64,000 nt of DNA from Stichopus chloronotus (taxonomy: Eukaryota > Echinodermata > Holothuroidea > Aspidochirotida > Stichopodidae): contig CM037833.1 of NCBI GenBank assembly GCA_021234535.1, positions 22,476,738 to 22,540,737 of the forward strand. The letters are read 5' to 3'. Each line of letters begins with the position of its first letter. Position 1 is the stretch's first letter. Below, piece after piece: positions 12,043 to 25,984 of the stretch. The position numbers were made by a program, and so were the translations under genes. Under the pieces are notes generated by a model. It was not told the DNA's origin. It saw nothing but the letters and a program-made list of their open reading frames with translations, and did no database searches.

Positions 12043-12144
12043 AAACTGATCGAAGCGCTTCAGGAAGTGAAATTAGAAGAAATCACAAGTCTTTTGGAAT
12101 ACATGCGAGATACTTTAGAGGTGGAAGATCACTCTAAAGTTTAA
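12043..12144 (+). CDS. Gene 1 exon g: Death domain end and stop
   Basis: TTGATTTTACAG precedes 33 codons and TAA. KLIEALQEVKLEEITSLLE continues directly from the KKATIL of the previous exon and supplies helix 6 (L-x-x-AL-x-x-x-x-L-x-x-I). An acidic tail, DTLEVEDHSKV, closes the protein. The junction is in phase 0 and reconstructs an uninterrupted Death domain, which strongly supports both exons. Confidence 0.88.
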   Translation, partial: KLIEALQEVKLEEITSLLEYMRDTLEVEDHSKV

Positions 12145-12210
12145 TCAGTTTATACTGATTGGCTGCAATTTCGACTAATATCCCTGGGAAACGGCTAGTA
12201 TCCCTGTTAA

Positions 12211-12216
12211 ATTAAA
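12211..12216 (+). terminator. Candidate poly(A) signal of gene 1
   Basis: ATTAAA lies 67 nt past the stop codon of the Death-domain exon. It is the common variant hexamer, but AT-rich DNA makes chance matches likely. Confidence 0.25.
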
Positions 12217-15200
12217 ATCGGCGGCTGGTGGTTGATGGTAATGTCATATTTGCAGTAAAATTAACTTTCACCACCTGTTATAGCCAGTAACGTAAAGAAC
12301 TAACACAGCTATACTTCACTCCTTTTTTTTTTTTTTTTTTGAGGTGGTAGTACTGTGATATAGTGATTATCAACAAGTCGAAAATTAAATTTGACAACAT
12401 GACGAACAACGTACAGATGCATTCTAAGTGGTATTTAAATAGTGCATAATAGAAGCGAGAACATCGTTTCATGATTCAAACGCTTTCTTTTTAATCAAGA
12501 GAGCAGCGAAAAATAGCATTTTAATGTACTTAAAACTATGCCATTTTATCAAGAGGTATTTTCAGCGGAAATTTCAAGAGTGATTTCCACAAAAGTATTT
12601 CGAGTTGCCAAAGGCCTGTCTTAAACAAACGTTTATTAGCCTTTCATTACAAGAAGATGCTAAAAATGACTGTTGAGTAGATGACTTGAAAAGAAAACAA
12701 GATAGATAAGAAAGATGGACAATGAATTAACAAATTAAAACAATTTTTTATTTGTATTATGCATGTTATTAATATGTTCATTAGAGGAAAACTTCCACAC
12801 ACTATATGTACTTTCTTTCTTGAGTTGTGCATGAAATGATTTTTTTTATCTTTCATTGAGAATGGTTTTAGTGTAGTTGTTGCCTTGAGATGACAGCATT
12901 AATTTGCAATTACCTTTTACCTTTTTTTCTTACTCTGTGGCTTATCATTGGCTTAGAATTACAATCCTTGAAATGAGATTTCAGAAATAGCTGGTAAGGT
13001 GTGTATATACATATAACCTAGATTTAATGATTTTCAACTTCAGTAACTTCAATAATTATAAGAATATTCAGTGCAAACTAATCTGAAAGAATATTCCCCT
13101 TGAGAAAAATACCGTGTCTCGCAACCACGTTCAATTGCTGGTATTCACTGCCGTTGTGGTGTTACAATATGAAATGATTTAACTGAATCATACATTTTTT
13201 TATAATGGAAACCTGGAATTATAGACCCACACAGTTAAAACAGAAAGTACTCTTTTGAGTGTATGTGAAAGTGAAAGTATTTCTTTTGAGTGATCCGTAT
13301 GGACGAATTAACTGGAACTGTATGTCTATACCTATACTGAACATGGAAAGACAAAGTTAACCACCTACTGTAGCATGAAAACGTTTTTGTCTCGTCAATG
13401 AAGATCTGTTCGGAATGAAAAAGTAGTGAAATATATGCCATTTTATGCAATGTATTGGAAGCCGTTTACAGTTTGATACATGGAATTGACATTCCTGTAC
13501 ACAATGTTCATATAACCAGACTACATTGACTGCCTACGTAGGGAGGATGATAACAGCGTGAAGGCTGTGCTGTGGGTCTGTTTGCACCGTTCTTGTGAAA
13601 ATTTGATGTAGTTGGAATGTCATACTGGGAAATAAGACTATACAAAATATACTGACATATAGTGTATTGTATTACTCCGGTTTTTATTTAATATGTTACT
13701 ATTGTTACTCGTACCGGAGTTTAGGTGTTGTTGTGACTGTACAAGTATTTCTTGATATTTTATTATGACATTTGCTAATCTTTTATTTGCCATTGCACAC
13801 ATTTTTACGTGACACTCACTCTTTTGCTGTAACCCTAAACATATGTGAGTGATCCAACTAATTCTAAGTTTAACGAAAATCAGGGTACAACATAAACCTT
13901 AATTCACAAACAGCAACACTACCATCAACTCCTTCCGTCCAAGCTGCTGTAAATTTGATTTTTTTTTTCACTTAATGGGGTCGACTCTAATATCAAAACC
14001 TAGGACTAATGTGTTGCTAGGGCAATGTATCATACGTCAGAACCATGGTATGAGTCAGTCGCTACGCAATTTCTTATTTCATAGGAAATAAATGAGCCAT
14101 ATGGCAAAGCAATATGTTAAGGTAACATGTACAACCTAAAGTCGACTTTTGTAAATGTTTTCTTCTGTTAGAAGCAATGTCCGATGTACTTTTTGGAAAT
14201 AGTGATTTCTGTTGCACAGTGACTTGATTGTTACAGTGACTCATCAAAATAATTATTGAAATGATTAACTATTAACGATTCAGTAAGAATGCATCATTTC
14301 AAGTGACAATATTTCTAAAAAACAAAAACAAAAATCAAAATTCAATGTAATTTTACGAAATGTTCAACTCTGATGATCCCCCAAGAGAGAAGAAAAGTAT
14401 CCCTTTTCGTTGATTTAGTAATATTGGTTTGGTCTTAACACAACATAATGAGGATTTAAAGCAACCTTTTGGTAATAGGACAGGATTTGCCCTGCTGTTC
14501 GAGTTGTGCTCTGCTATGAGGAGGTAAATTCACAGCTCACTAACAGTTAAATAATCACATATTCTCATGTTATCCTTGGAATGTAATGCAAACTGATGCC
14601 TTATTGCAAAAAGTCTCTTTTTAGCAATGAAAAACTCTCTACAAATTAACATGATGGTCGTGACAGATTAATAGACTTTAGATCATTTGACTATGGACAG
14701 TGCAGTTTTTGATATGAACTATTTTCAAAATTGGAAAAGCAAGGTGATCGAACATTTAGAGGGAACATGTAGTCATCCCAATATGTACTTGTATAGTACC
14801 CCATCCTATTTCATGGATTGCTTTTTGTATCAAGTGTGATATTTTGCTACTGGATTGCTAAACTTATGCAAGCTACTTGTTTACCTTGAATACACAGTAG
14901 ACTGAAATATCATGAAAAATACTTGTATGGTAGAAAAGAGGAGATGCTTTCAGATTTAGTTTAGCTTGATGGTTATTCTGACTTGGCAGTTGACGGTCCA
15001 TCTTGTATGTTTGTCTCTCTACGTGAGCGAAGCCACTGATTTATATGTGAAAAACCAAAGAGGCACCTCCTAAAGTTTCCGTCGCAGAAAGTCCCTTTTT
15101 CCTAAAGTTTCCAGTGGAAATGTTTGTTTTATTTTCCAGACGCAGATTTATTTGTATATAACATACTTTGTGATTACATTCCACTTATCTTACTCTAAAT

Positions 15201-18200
15201 TAAAGCTGTTAATTACTTCATGAATAATTTCAAGCGTGTTACCGTTTCTACAAAGTTCTATTGATACTGGTACATCAGAAGCTGCTTGTTAATTGCAGTA
15301 CAGAAGCATCACATAAAAGAAAAGTATGGAAAATCGTTTCAACATAAGCTGTGCTTTCTAAAATAGGGATCACTCACTAATGCCAAAGATATGATAGGAC
15401 TTGATTACTGAAGTATACGGCAGTTTCGTAACTGATTTTCGCAGAATCACGGTAGGGAATTTCTGTGACAATATTTACTACGGCTACGGACTAATGTATG
15501 TAAATTTTGATACATGGAATCATGGAGTTATAAGAGAAGAAAAGAAATCCTTTTGAAGTTGTTATTATTAGTACTAGTTATTGAATTCTGGGGATTTCTC
15601 ACGTAGGAAAAATCACTAAAGAAAATGTATTTAACTTTAATACGTTTCTAAATGCGAATATCGAGTTACTGTAAGTATTAATTTTGTTACACTGCGAGCA
15701 ACTACCATCACTTCGTGTTGATTTAACCACAAACAAATTGACATTTGCAATTAATTTATTGAAAAATTGCGCACGCAATTTTTATTCTACTGCATGAAGT
15801 ATACCAGTCAATAGATGCTGCAAATAAGCATTGTCATCAGTCTTCCTTCAATAGCATCTTCCAAAGGCGGATACACTGACTGTACTTCACAGGCCTCCCG
15901 TGGCCAATTAATTTCATGTAGTTCAGATTACGTATACCATTGTCACATCTAAAGTTTACTCTATCTCTAAATTACAAGAACAAATATCTAACAGGAAAAA
16001 CAATAAACCCTATTCACACAACTCCCATTCTCTTTATTGAAATAGTCAATTTTCAATTATCGGTGGTCTTCTTCTTGTACTACACATGTTACCTGCTTTT
16101 CTTTCTTTGTGAAATTAAATTTTGTGTATAACCTTGAACAGTTAAATTCTTTTCTTACTTCACATTTTATTTTGAGAGAGGTTGTACAGTCAATCACTAA
16201 ATATCAGTAGGACAGTGTTCACATTTCTGGACAAGATGGGATGGTTTTCGTTAAAAAGAAAAACAGAAAAGAAAAACAGAAAAACGGACTCTACCACTTC
16301 TGACTCTCAAATCTGAATGCGCAAAATTCAAGACGAAACACAAGGAAATTATGAAAGCGCAACTTGGGCGTTGAAAGAAATAACTACTTCGATATCGATA
16401 ATTGTAGGATGTTTTAAGTTCTTATCCACGGTACTCAAAAGAATTATGATGGCAAAGCCAACAGTCGTAGGGTATTCGATCTTCAGGGTCCTTTGTCGCA
16501 AGAGAAAATTTTGCATAGCAGATCAAGAGAAAATTCACCAGGAATTCGAAAAAAAAATCGTTAACGACTAACGGATGAGGTGACTCAAGTTACCGTACCC
16601 TATATTATTGTTGTACCATCTGACAATTTACTTGTGGGAATGCGTTTGGTGTATGAAAGAAAATTTAGTTACAAATGTGATCTACTCAAGTTTGCATGAA
16701 GAAAAATGTAGACCAATTCACCAGAGTACAATGACAGACAAATGTAAGTATCTCAGATCATGAGGTTTGAGTAAAAAAAAAATGAACCCATGGAATTCAT
16801 TGATGTTGTTATCTGAAGCCAGCAAGGAACTGAGATGTAGAAAAAGTCATCTTTGACTGAGTCTGAGAGAACATGAAAAATATTTTGAAATCTATCGAAA
16901 AAACACAGCTACTTGTGTATTCCTTTACAGGCTGTCACTAATATTGGTAGTCAAGTAAGCCTTTTGACGCGTTTCTGAACGGTTGCCTTGTGCTACATCT
17001 TAACGACCCGGATGTGATTTGGGGGACGCGAATGCATCTTATGTAATGGAGGCATTACGTAATATTTGAATTAATATTGAAAAATAAAAGTAAAATGATA
17101 TGATAAAGCTTTCTTTCAATGTGCTAATAGTTAATCAATAGTGGCAATTCTTTCAACGCTGTCTGTAAAGGTCACCAATTATCATATTCATGTGGTGATT
17201 GCGGGTAGATTGTTGTTACCTTTGCTAATTACGATGCACAAAAATTCTAATTTATAGGAATGGGTTACTTTGAACGTTGCTTGAACTGAAATGTCCAATT
17301 TTCCTGGCTTGATCAGTTCTTACCGTTACTGGTGGATAAGTGGTGGCGCTACCTACCCTTTAGTACCCATAAAAGCATTCACCATTTTCTAGGTCCCCAT
17401 TAATAAAAAAGAGCGACCTCTCTTCTTGTTTGGTCAGATCAGTTTTTTTTCATTGTAATGGTTTCAATTTATTCGCGGTTAATACTGTACCTGATAGGAG
17501 AATTGGCTCACTGACATTGTTCACAATGTTAAAATTTCTGAAAAAGAATAACTGATGTGGACCCTTCTTCTCCATTATTCTCAATTTTAGTTACGGTTTA
17601 TCTTCATCTTAGGTGAAAAATTGCAAAAGACATCCCAAAAGGATACTCGGTGACTCATATTGTTGATTAGTCGTAAGATGCACTTCCTTCGTATTTTGTT
17701 ACTTTACTATGTTTAAATTAAAATGTTATCTTGAAGAACAAATAGTTGCTACAAACATTTCCCTAAATTTCTAAGCACTGTTCCAACGCTCTGTAAGGTT
17801 GAAATTCATATGGAGAAGACCCACTGGACAACATAGACTAGAATATAAAAACGGTGGATGCTTGGACATCATTCTTGTTCAGTGGACAAATTTTAGATAC
17901 ATCACATTCATAATTATCACACTTAAATGCCGATGAGAATATGATGCCAAAAATAACAAAATAAATATTTTTGTCTAGACGGAAACTGCTTCAGTCAAAG
18001 TTTTGATTTTACTAGATCGTACAACAGCTTGAGTGACTGAAGATGTCACAGAGCGAAGGTCAATCTGCCATAAATGCAATCATGTTATTCTATTTGGGGG
18101 GTTTATCTTGGGGCTTGCACACGGCAACGAAAACTTTGTAACGTCTGCCATCCAGCATCGACATAGAAGCAAGAGCCTTCATCCTTAGCCTTCCAAAGTA

Positions 18201-19804
18201 TGAGAACGTCAGGAAAGTTAACCATTGGACTGGATTGAAACATGCAGCACAGCCAAGGCGGCAGTGATCAAGTTCGGTGGTAAGTTTTTTGTGTTTCATG
18301 TCAGATATTGTTAGTGTTATACATTTTAAACTGGTGATAGTTTACAAAAATTGAGAAAGTATAGTAGCTGAAGCGCATGGTGTCGGAGCTCCTGCACTGA
18401 CTGCTTAATTTCTCTTCAAGAACAGATTGATGGAGGATAAAAAAAACGAAAAGTAACGATTTGAAATGTTCCTTTAGACATATCATTGTGAAAGACAAGA
18501 GAGACAAAAATGCAGTCAGTTCTTTAATTTAAAAGATTAAGAATGAAAACTGAACGGATAATAAGGAAGAAATATTTATTTCAAAGTAGTGTATTACAAA
18601 CAGGAAAAAAAAATCAAGAGGAATTCACAACAGTGTGCAGTGCAAACTCGTCATAAGCTTCTATTGGGTGGGTACACTCTCTGCCCTCTCTGAAAAAGTG
18701 AGGGTGGTCAATCCCCACTACTGCCACCAATGTCTCAACCCTGTCTCCGTGATTACGAGAATGTGGAAACACAGGTTGCAGCGGTGCGATCAATATTTAG
18801 TTCGGCCCTTTCGAGAATATTTCGTTTTGTTTTTCCTTACAAATTAATAGAAATGATAGTGGACAAAATGTAATAACGAAAGTCAAAGATAACAATGAAT
18901 ACATTGTAGGTTGAGTAGATGAAGCGGATACATAATTCATTATCTGTTTTGGCATCATTTCAAAGTATTCGGAGGGTAACTTCACGGCCTCAGCCTTCAC
19001 CGTCTATGCCACATACATCAGCAAAGAGGGAAAAAAAAAAGCATAATATCTTCGTTTAGCAGAACATTAAATTGGGCTTTTCAGACTGACTCATCCATTA
19101 CTCACAACAATGCCAAATACACCAAGCCAGTATGATTTTCAGTACTTGTATACATCTACCGGACTATCAGCTTGCCACCCTTACCTTTGCTACAATACAG
19201 TTTTGATAGTAGAACAGTTCAGAGTTAGAGTTAATAATTTTAAGCTAGTATTATAATAACATTATAAAGGAGAAGAAAGACGAATGCACACAATGCCAGA
19301 AGTGTAATAACTTTTTCTTGAAACCTACGCCGAGAGTCATTTCCTGGAGTTTACTTCCTGAGCCTGGTACATGCGATTAATGAGAGATATAGGGTTATTT
19401 TTTTTCCAAACATTCTCTAGTACACGAATCGTTAAACGATGATGGCGATTCACTTAGAGAGTCTTCCTAGTACTTCAAATACTGAGTGCCCAACTATTGC
19501 TGCAGACTGTATTTCAGCACCACTGGGTATACATTTGGTTTGAATTATCGGTCATGACTTCCTCATTTATGTTCCAGGAATACCAAAGACAAAACCATAG
19601 TTTAGACCGTGGGCGTATGTCAAATCTCTTAAGAGCTTCCAAACAACTTTGTGCCGCCACTGGTTCTGAAGCTTTGAGTGAAAACTGGAAGGGATATCCT
19701 TTGTGATCTATAGGATATATAAATTTTGGTGGCTCTCCTCTTCGATAGGCTTGCTAAAATTCCCCCTGCCCTCCCCATTGTCTCTAATTTCGGTCCTCTC
19801 TCCT
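12217..19804. other. Intergenic spacer after gene 1
   Basis: AT-rich DNA without recognisable genes. An 84-codon plus-strand frame at 16317-16571 with an upstream stop overlapping its ATG has no recognisable content. Homopolymer T at about 12322. Confidence 0.5.
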
Positions 19805-20300
19805 CTACAGATGAATGTAAGTCCGTCTAATATGTACCACCATTTTCCATAGATTGACTTTTTTCTCATCCACTGAGAAATTACAAGCATAAGATTCTTG
19901 TTTCAAGGCTAAAACGGAATGAAGACGGAAACTTTTTCCACTTAGGCAGCATTGCAGATGGCCAGTTCTTTCACTTCTTTCCAAATCGAACCCAACAACG
20001 TGGAATCTTGTGCAATCTTGGACCTGAATAACCATGTAGTTTCTCTCCTCTTTAAAATACTCTCGAATAAAATTTGTCATGTTAGAAAAAACATGTGATC
20101 CGTTAAGTTCCGTTTTCTGCAACTTGGCAAGTTCTTTTTTTGAAATGTTTTGGGAGTATGCATCAATTTTGACTACATGCATAAAAAACCCTCGAATGCT
20201 TTGAAAACCCACAGCCAAAATCTTATATAGTGGTGAGGGCATTGTGGTATCGGTTGTGATGGGGTCTTTCCAAATTGCTAATATAGAAAGCAATACACGT
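19805..20300 (-). CDS. Unrecognised minus-strand coding-like segment
   Basis: One open frame of about 165 codons in AT-rich DNA, longer than its surroundings would predict. Stretches such as MPSPLYKILAVGFQS, FIREYFKEERNYMVIQV and FHVVGFDLERSERTGHLQ have a protein-like composition. A candidate acceptor (TTTCTATATTAG) lies near 20275 and a weak GTAATT donor near 19885, so it may be an internal exon of about 390 nt rather than a gene. No family was recognised and no partner exons are clear. Confidence 0.35.
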
Positions 20301-23074
20301 TTTAAGGCGTCATGATAGCAGATAGGATTGGAATAATATTTTTAATTCCGTTGGTCGTCAACTGGGTTTAGAATGCACTTAGAATGTGAAAAAATAGATT
20401 AATATTTATATAGGATTATAATATTCTTGGCTTAGAAAATACATTCTTCTACTTTAACAGAGGTAGTTTGTTTTTGTTCTTTTTTTTTTTGTATCTGTTT
20501 TAGTCTGGAATACAATGACATCACCAATGGGGAGGGGTAACATCGGGCACTTGCCCAGTTTATCAAGTGCGCTGACAAATACATATATACATCATTCCCT
20601 AATTACATTTATAATGTTGCATTAACCTTAGTTTCTATCTTATGGCTGCATATGGGACCTAACTTTTCACTGAGAGTTATACTAAAACCTCAGAGCTTAC
20701 GGAACTTCGCCAAAACCCCAACAGGCTTTTTTGTCTTTGGACAACAGAAAGGATCCTAAGTCTGATATCAACTAAGAGGAATATTCTAATTAATGAATTA
20801 AAATGTTTGAAGTATATCTATCTTGAAAATTAATTTTTCACCCAGGGATATGCCAAAACCTTACAGCTTCCGGGGGTCCCAAGACCAATCCTGGAAACCA
20901 ACCCGGGTTCTGGCATGGACAACTTGAGCTGTCTTAAGTTTCATCTCGTCAACTTAGAAAACTTCAGAATGTATATGCATATGTTCCCATATACCATCCC
21001 CTTTCCATTCATGCAATGTATGTTGATGTTCGACCAAGTTTGATTTTCATGAGAGTATACGTTATCGCGAAATGTCGTGAACATGAATCCAAAACTAATG
21101 GCATGTACCCAACTTCCAGACATTTGTTGGACACTTTTAAACTTACCCCAAACAGACGTGTCACTTTTGCAGAAAGTTATATCAGCAGCCATGAAAGGAG
21201 CATTCCTTTTGAGCTGAATCTGAGAAACTTAACGTTAAGAATAGCGTAGCCTGTGTCGCACTGAAATGTGTGAGGCCCTGGCAGTTCATACAGGCCTATG
21301 GAATAACGTGAACTTGTAGAAGACAAAATTCGGGCTGTGGATGAAGTGTTTCATGTTTCGTGGTTTCAGAGGCCTTTTTATATTCTCCTTATCGTATGAA
21401 TATTATACATCATCATTGCGCTATACTTAGTGCGATAGGCCCAAGATAACAGTAAACTTTATTGAGTGAGATGCTGCAAGAAATGTTAGCAATTTGTCAA
21501 GAAAGGGAGTCTAATCTTGTTTCTTACACAAATCCCATTGGTGTGATTGTGAAAATCTGAACGCTGTATTACTTGCAATTTTTTTTTTGCAATATATTTG
21601 CTCCAATTATAAGTAAATGCTGAAGTATTTCGTTCTCCTGTTGTCGAGTACATATAAAGTTCTTCGACAGAAAAAAACGTACCTCTACCGTATGCATCGA
21701 TTGCTCTTATCTTGTGGGAGGTGTTACATGAAACACGTGGTGTTTCGTTAACATCAGTCAGCCTGCACCGGGGTGACGAGAGCAAGGCTGACTTTACGGT
21801 TAATTGCTCACTCTGGAACATACTTTTGGTGTCCCTTATTTCCGAGTCTGCTTTGCATAGTCAATGCCGTAGGCGTAAACAACTGTCAACATTATTTTCA
21901 TAGAAATGCGCGTAATGAATTTTACAAGAAAGATTGACTATATTGTCAAGCAAAAGTCCGTTTATTGCTATATAAAGGGGTTTATTGGGATCAAGGGTTG
22001 GTTCAATCCTCCTATTGGCATAGGCGTGTGTAGCATCTGACGTCCTTAACGTTATAATGAAAGTCAAGTTACAATTACAGTTACGGCAAAGTTCACCAGT
22101 ATAACACACAAAGAAAGATAATGGTAGACATGATAACGCTGTAAGAGGTCGATTGTTTTACAATTAATGTTCCATTTACTATTGATTTGACTTGGACATA
22201 GAATTAAGTGCAATTTGACGACGAAAATGACTGAAAAAAGCACCTCACAAGACGTTGACGAAAGAGAAGAAACACGGGAGTAGTAAAATTAGACCCGTTT
22301 GGGCCGGATCTCTGATGTAGCTTACACAAGGTGTCTCTCACATTCTTATTCACGCACCCTAGAAGGTAGGTATAGCATATTTTATTTTAGTAGGTAGCAT
22401 ATTTGCACTCATTCAAAGAACAATTTTGTTTTTTGACTTAGTAATCTGTTACAACAAAAACATCCAGTTATGATGAGCGTTTGAGTTCTTGGTGGAAGTG
22501 ACCAAAATGGGGGTAGATGCAACGTTAGGGATTTCGTTTCGAGAATAAAGTCAATATTTTTTAACCTTAGACAAACGATAAACAAAAATGTTAATATGTG
22601 CATACCATTTCGAACATACCATTCAGTTAAGTGGGGTTGTATAGTATGTTCATTGTGAATCGATGACAATTGTAAAATTTTAATGTGCATTTACCTTGAA
22701 ATTGCATATGTGGGTATTCGGTTGTACATAATGAGCTCCTTTCTTTTAAGGTCTATTCGGCAGTCCGACAGATCAGGGGAATGATAAAATAGAAAAGAGG
22801 TACAGGATAAAATGGAAGATTTATGAGGGTAGTTGTTCGTCGGTTGGAAGGCAAATTAGACAAATTAATAAGGAGAGAAGAGCTGGTGGATGGTTCAAAA
22901 CTCCCCTGCCTTCTGGGATGTTATCAAATCTATTAGAGAGCCAATAGATGATTGTAGCATAGTCTAGACTCAAGATTCGGAAAGGAATTAAATGAAAATT
23001 TGGACGATTCAATGATTCAGGTAATAATGACATTTCTTTCTTCTAACCTCCTCGTGCAGTTGTTTGTCCCTTTT
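20301..23074. other. Spacer, possible minus-strand small exon
   Basis: Mostly featureless. A minus-strand stretch at 21683-21762 has an acceptor (CCGGTGCAG), a donor (GTACGT) and a peptide with V-S-C then IRAIDAYGRG, faintly like the start of a SUEL-type lectin domain; see findings. Confidence 0.4.
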
Positions 23075-24592
23075 AGATATCAATGAAATAAGAGGGCAAT
23101 TACAGAAACTTAAAGATGTTTCTCGTGTGGTTCTGACGGTATTCCATGGTGGATTTTTCAGTATTTCCCCAGTGAATTAGCAACTGTTTATACATATATT
23201 TTTCAGCAAAGTATTTTAGAAAATGAAATTCCAAGTCTATGGAAATCTGCCTTAACATCAGCTGTGCCAAAAGTAAACCGTCCTAAAAGTGCCAATGATT
23301 TCAGACCAATTGCTCTTGCCAGTATAGCTTTTAATAGTCTTCAAAGCATAATGCTTCATCTCCTAATGGATCATGTAGACCAATGTAGTGATAAAATTCA
23401 ATTTGCTTATAGAAACGGAGTGTCTTGTACTGATGCTGTGCTAGTTTTAATTCACGAAAAAAATCAAATTCTTGTTTGAATAGTAATGAAACAACTACAC
23501 GAAATACTTCTTCATGACTTTTCTAGTGCTTTCAATACAATTTTACCAAATCGTTTATTGTAAGATTTATCATTATTTATGGAAGAACCATGGCTTATAA
23601 ATTGGCTTGATACATTTTTACATGGATGGACAAGGAAGATAAAGCTTAATAAGGGTCTGTAAGAAACCTCTAATATAAAAGTTGGTGTGGCCCAAGCAGG
23701 ACCTCTATCTGCCATTCTTTTTACTATCTATACAGATGAAATAAAGTCCAATGAAGTTCTCTCAGTCATAAAGTATGCTGATGATACTGCGTTGACAAAC
23801 AAAATGTCAAAGAATACGATCACCATAGATTAAGCAAACCATCAAAAGGCTGTGTTGTTTCTATTTGTAACAGAAAAAAATTACTACTTAATTGAAAGAC
23901 ATCGAAAGAGATATGTTTTTCAAATACAAGCATTGGACACGAAGGGTTGTTATTGTCAAAATCTACTAATGTGAAAACAGAGGGGTCTGATGTTTAAATT
24001 ACTTCTAAAATCAAATGTCTTTCCTGAACATATTCTTCATGCTATGAGCAAAGTATATCATATTGTCTCTAATCTTGCATATGTTGTTTCTTTTTTAATA
24101 TAAATGCCAAAGAAATTGTTTTTAAGTCCGTATTCTTCCCCATCCTATGTATTCTGTGCTACTTTGGCACCATTTCATTCTCCAAAAGATAAAGATAGAA
24201 TTTTCAAGTTTTTAAAATATACTTCGAAAATAATGGAATTAAACTTTGATTATCGGAAAGCAACCTTGAATGCATCTGCTAAGGCTGAGTTTGTAGGACT
24301 GGCTAGAAAAAGTTATCATGATCAGTAACACTCCCAGCAGGCTTCATTGGAAGCCTATATGTGCAATCAGGCAGAAACATGAGAAACCCCAAGATCTTGC
24401 CAAAGTACAAAATACAGTTGTTTAAGAATTCGTTTGTATATAAGGCTGCAAGGTTTATACAATCTGAACTTTAAGACGACTTACTATAGATTTTCCTTTC
24501 TTATCTTGTCTCTTTTATTGTATTTCTTTTGTTTTACTCCTATTTACAAATACTTTAATATTAGTACTGGAAGTGAATGAATGAAATGAAAC
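23075..24592 (+). mobile_element. LINE relic A (CR1/Rex1-like reverse transcriptase pseudogene)
   Basis: Fragments in all three frames give the non-LTR reverse transcriptase order: SDGIPWWIFQYFPSELA, LTSAVPKVNRPKSANDFRPI, LLHDFSSAFNTILPNRLL, VAQAGPLSAILFTIYTDEI and KYADDTALT with the YADD catalytic motif. The C-terminal connection region is around 24104-24328. At least four stops or frame changes show it is dead. It ends near an imperfect GAAT repeat (about 24573-24590), a usual tail of CR1/Rex1-type elements. The endonuclease part is missing, so it is 5'-truncated. Confidence 0.85.
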
Positions 24593-25752
24593 GGGAGCAC
24601 GCACTGGACGTACTATATATTTCACACCTTTCCTCGTTTCAATGTTAGTATGCAGTAACCAAATGTTTACTAAAACTGAAATTCATATCACCAACATCAA
24701 AGAAAACGTATAACTGTAAGAATAGATAAACGAATACATTACGAGAATATGCATACAAAATATTACGTATGACATTACATCATGTAAGTAAAGAACTTGT
24801 GCAGATAGACGTCTGTACAAAGAAGGTGGGTGGGGTAAGTAAACAACGAAGCAACGGAAGATAATCAGTGCCAATTACATTGGAATCAAATGTTCAAGGA
24901 ACATGAAAAAGACATAAATTGTTACTGTTACTTTTACTTGTACGTTCAGTAGAGCAAGCAAAGCAATGCAGCAACTAAAACCGGTTGTTTACACAAGTAA
25001 AGAAACTAACAGGAAAACGTACGCAATGAAACATACCTGTCCTATCTGACATGTAAACACACATAATAATAGAAGAATATAGCATTTACACTTCATGTTT
25101 CTCTGTTAAATTCTAACATCACGTTACGTTTACTTTAACTTGGTAAAAAAGCGTTAACATTACCACGTGGAAAATTCAAAACTATCCACTTATTGTGATT
25201 GCTCTGAAAGGGAGAAAAAGGAAAGCATGTCACACATTTTTACCGGTATTTCTAAAAGAGAGAACATATAAAAATTAAAAAAAACTTGGTTGAACATGTC
25301 ATTAACCTTGGTCGTTGCCAAGGCGCTAAAAGGCACACAATCCGTAAAGGAATGTAAGCAATGAAAACCTGGTAACCTAGTTAACTTGTAAACTAGTCTC
25401 AATTTTGACGGGAGAATGCCTGTGCTGGATTGGTGAATAGAGAACAAAGTGGCATTTTTTTCAGTTACCCACATACTCATGACTGTAAACCTATGAGCAG
25501 TAAACAAGTCATCCAAAATGACAGTCCCTTTGAGGGTCAAGTTAAACATACCGACAAATGGTTGAGGTGATCAGAATGTGATTTTGCGTATTTGACTATG
25601 AAGGAGGAACGATTATGCAACACTTACTGAAAGAGATGCAAAACAATAGACTCTCTATTGTTAATGTTGAGAGGACCGGAGAAATCTATTGAATTTTCTA
25701 CAGAGGACCCACAATCTATTGTTTCGGACCTCTATCCCACCCGAAAACAAGG

Positions 25753-25984
25753 GCACGCACACACGGACACATATTGGCACGGACACGTTTTCATTTATAC
25801 CACCCAACAGGACCCTCCTGTACCCATTGTCACTCTACCATGGGGTACCCCTGGGGTGTCGCTACTCATCCACTCCAAGCGTTTCCATAGCAACCATTCT
25901 CCCATGGGTGCACTGTACAATATGTAGCTCCACTAGCTAAGTGACTACAATATCTCATCTAACCCCTATAGGACGATGAGATAA
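25753..25984 (+). repeat. Dispersed repeat R1, copy 2
   Basis: Second copy of the 4916-5153 repeat, sharing the palindromic TACCATGGGGTACCCC core and the TAGGACGATGAGATAA end. Two copies only 20.8 kb apart suggest a family common in this genome. Confidence 0.75.

Larger units (their letters stand above)
5733..12144 (+). other. Gene 1 span: SH3 plus Death-domain adaptor-like gene (7 exons found)
   Basis: Exons at 5733-5875, 6903-7501, 8194-8259, 8553-8597, 9351-9407, 11384-11581 and 12043-12144 join with matching phases (phase 2 entry, phase 1 after exon 1, phase 0 at every later junction) and end in TAA at 12142. The joined frame is about 402 codons and has one internal TGA (7061-7063). The order is unknown beta-rich region, SH3, short linker exons, Death domain. 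At least one 5' exon is missing because the first exon found enters in phase 2. The first two exons and a 15-residue exon have homologues in the same order in gene 2. SH3 followed by Death domain in one chain is not a combination I recognise from a named family. It could be a working gene with a polymorphic or assembly-error stop, or a recent pseudogene. Confidence 0.75.

Noticed and set aside
16236..16571. Overlapping small frames (MGWFSLKRKTEKK and an 84-codon frame)
   Set aside because: No splice sites or homology that fit either gene, and a stop directly precedes the ATG of the longer frame.
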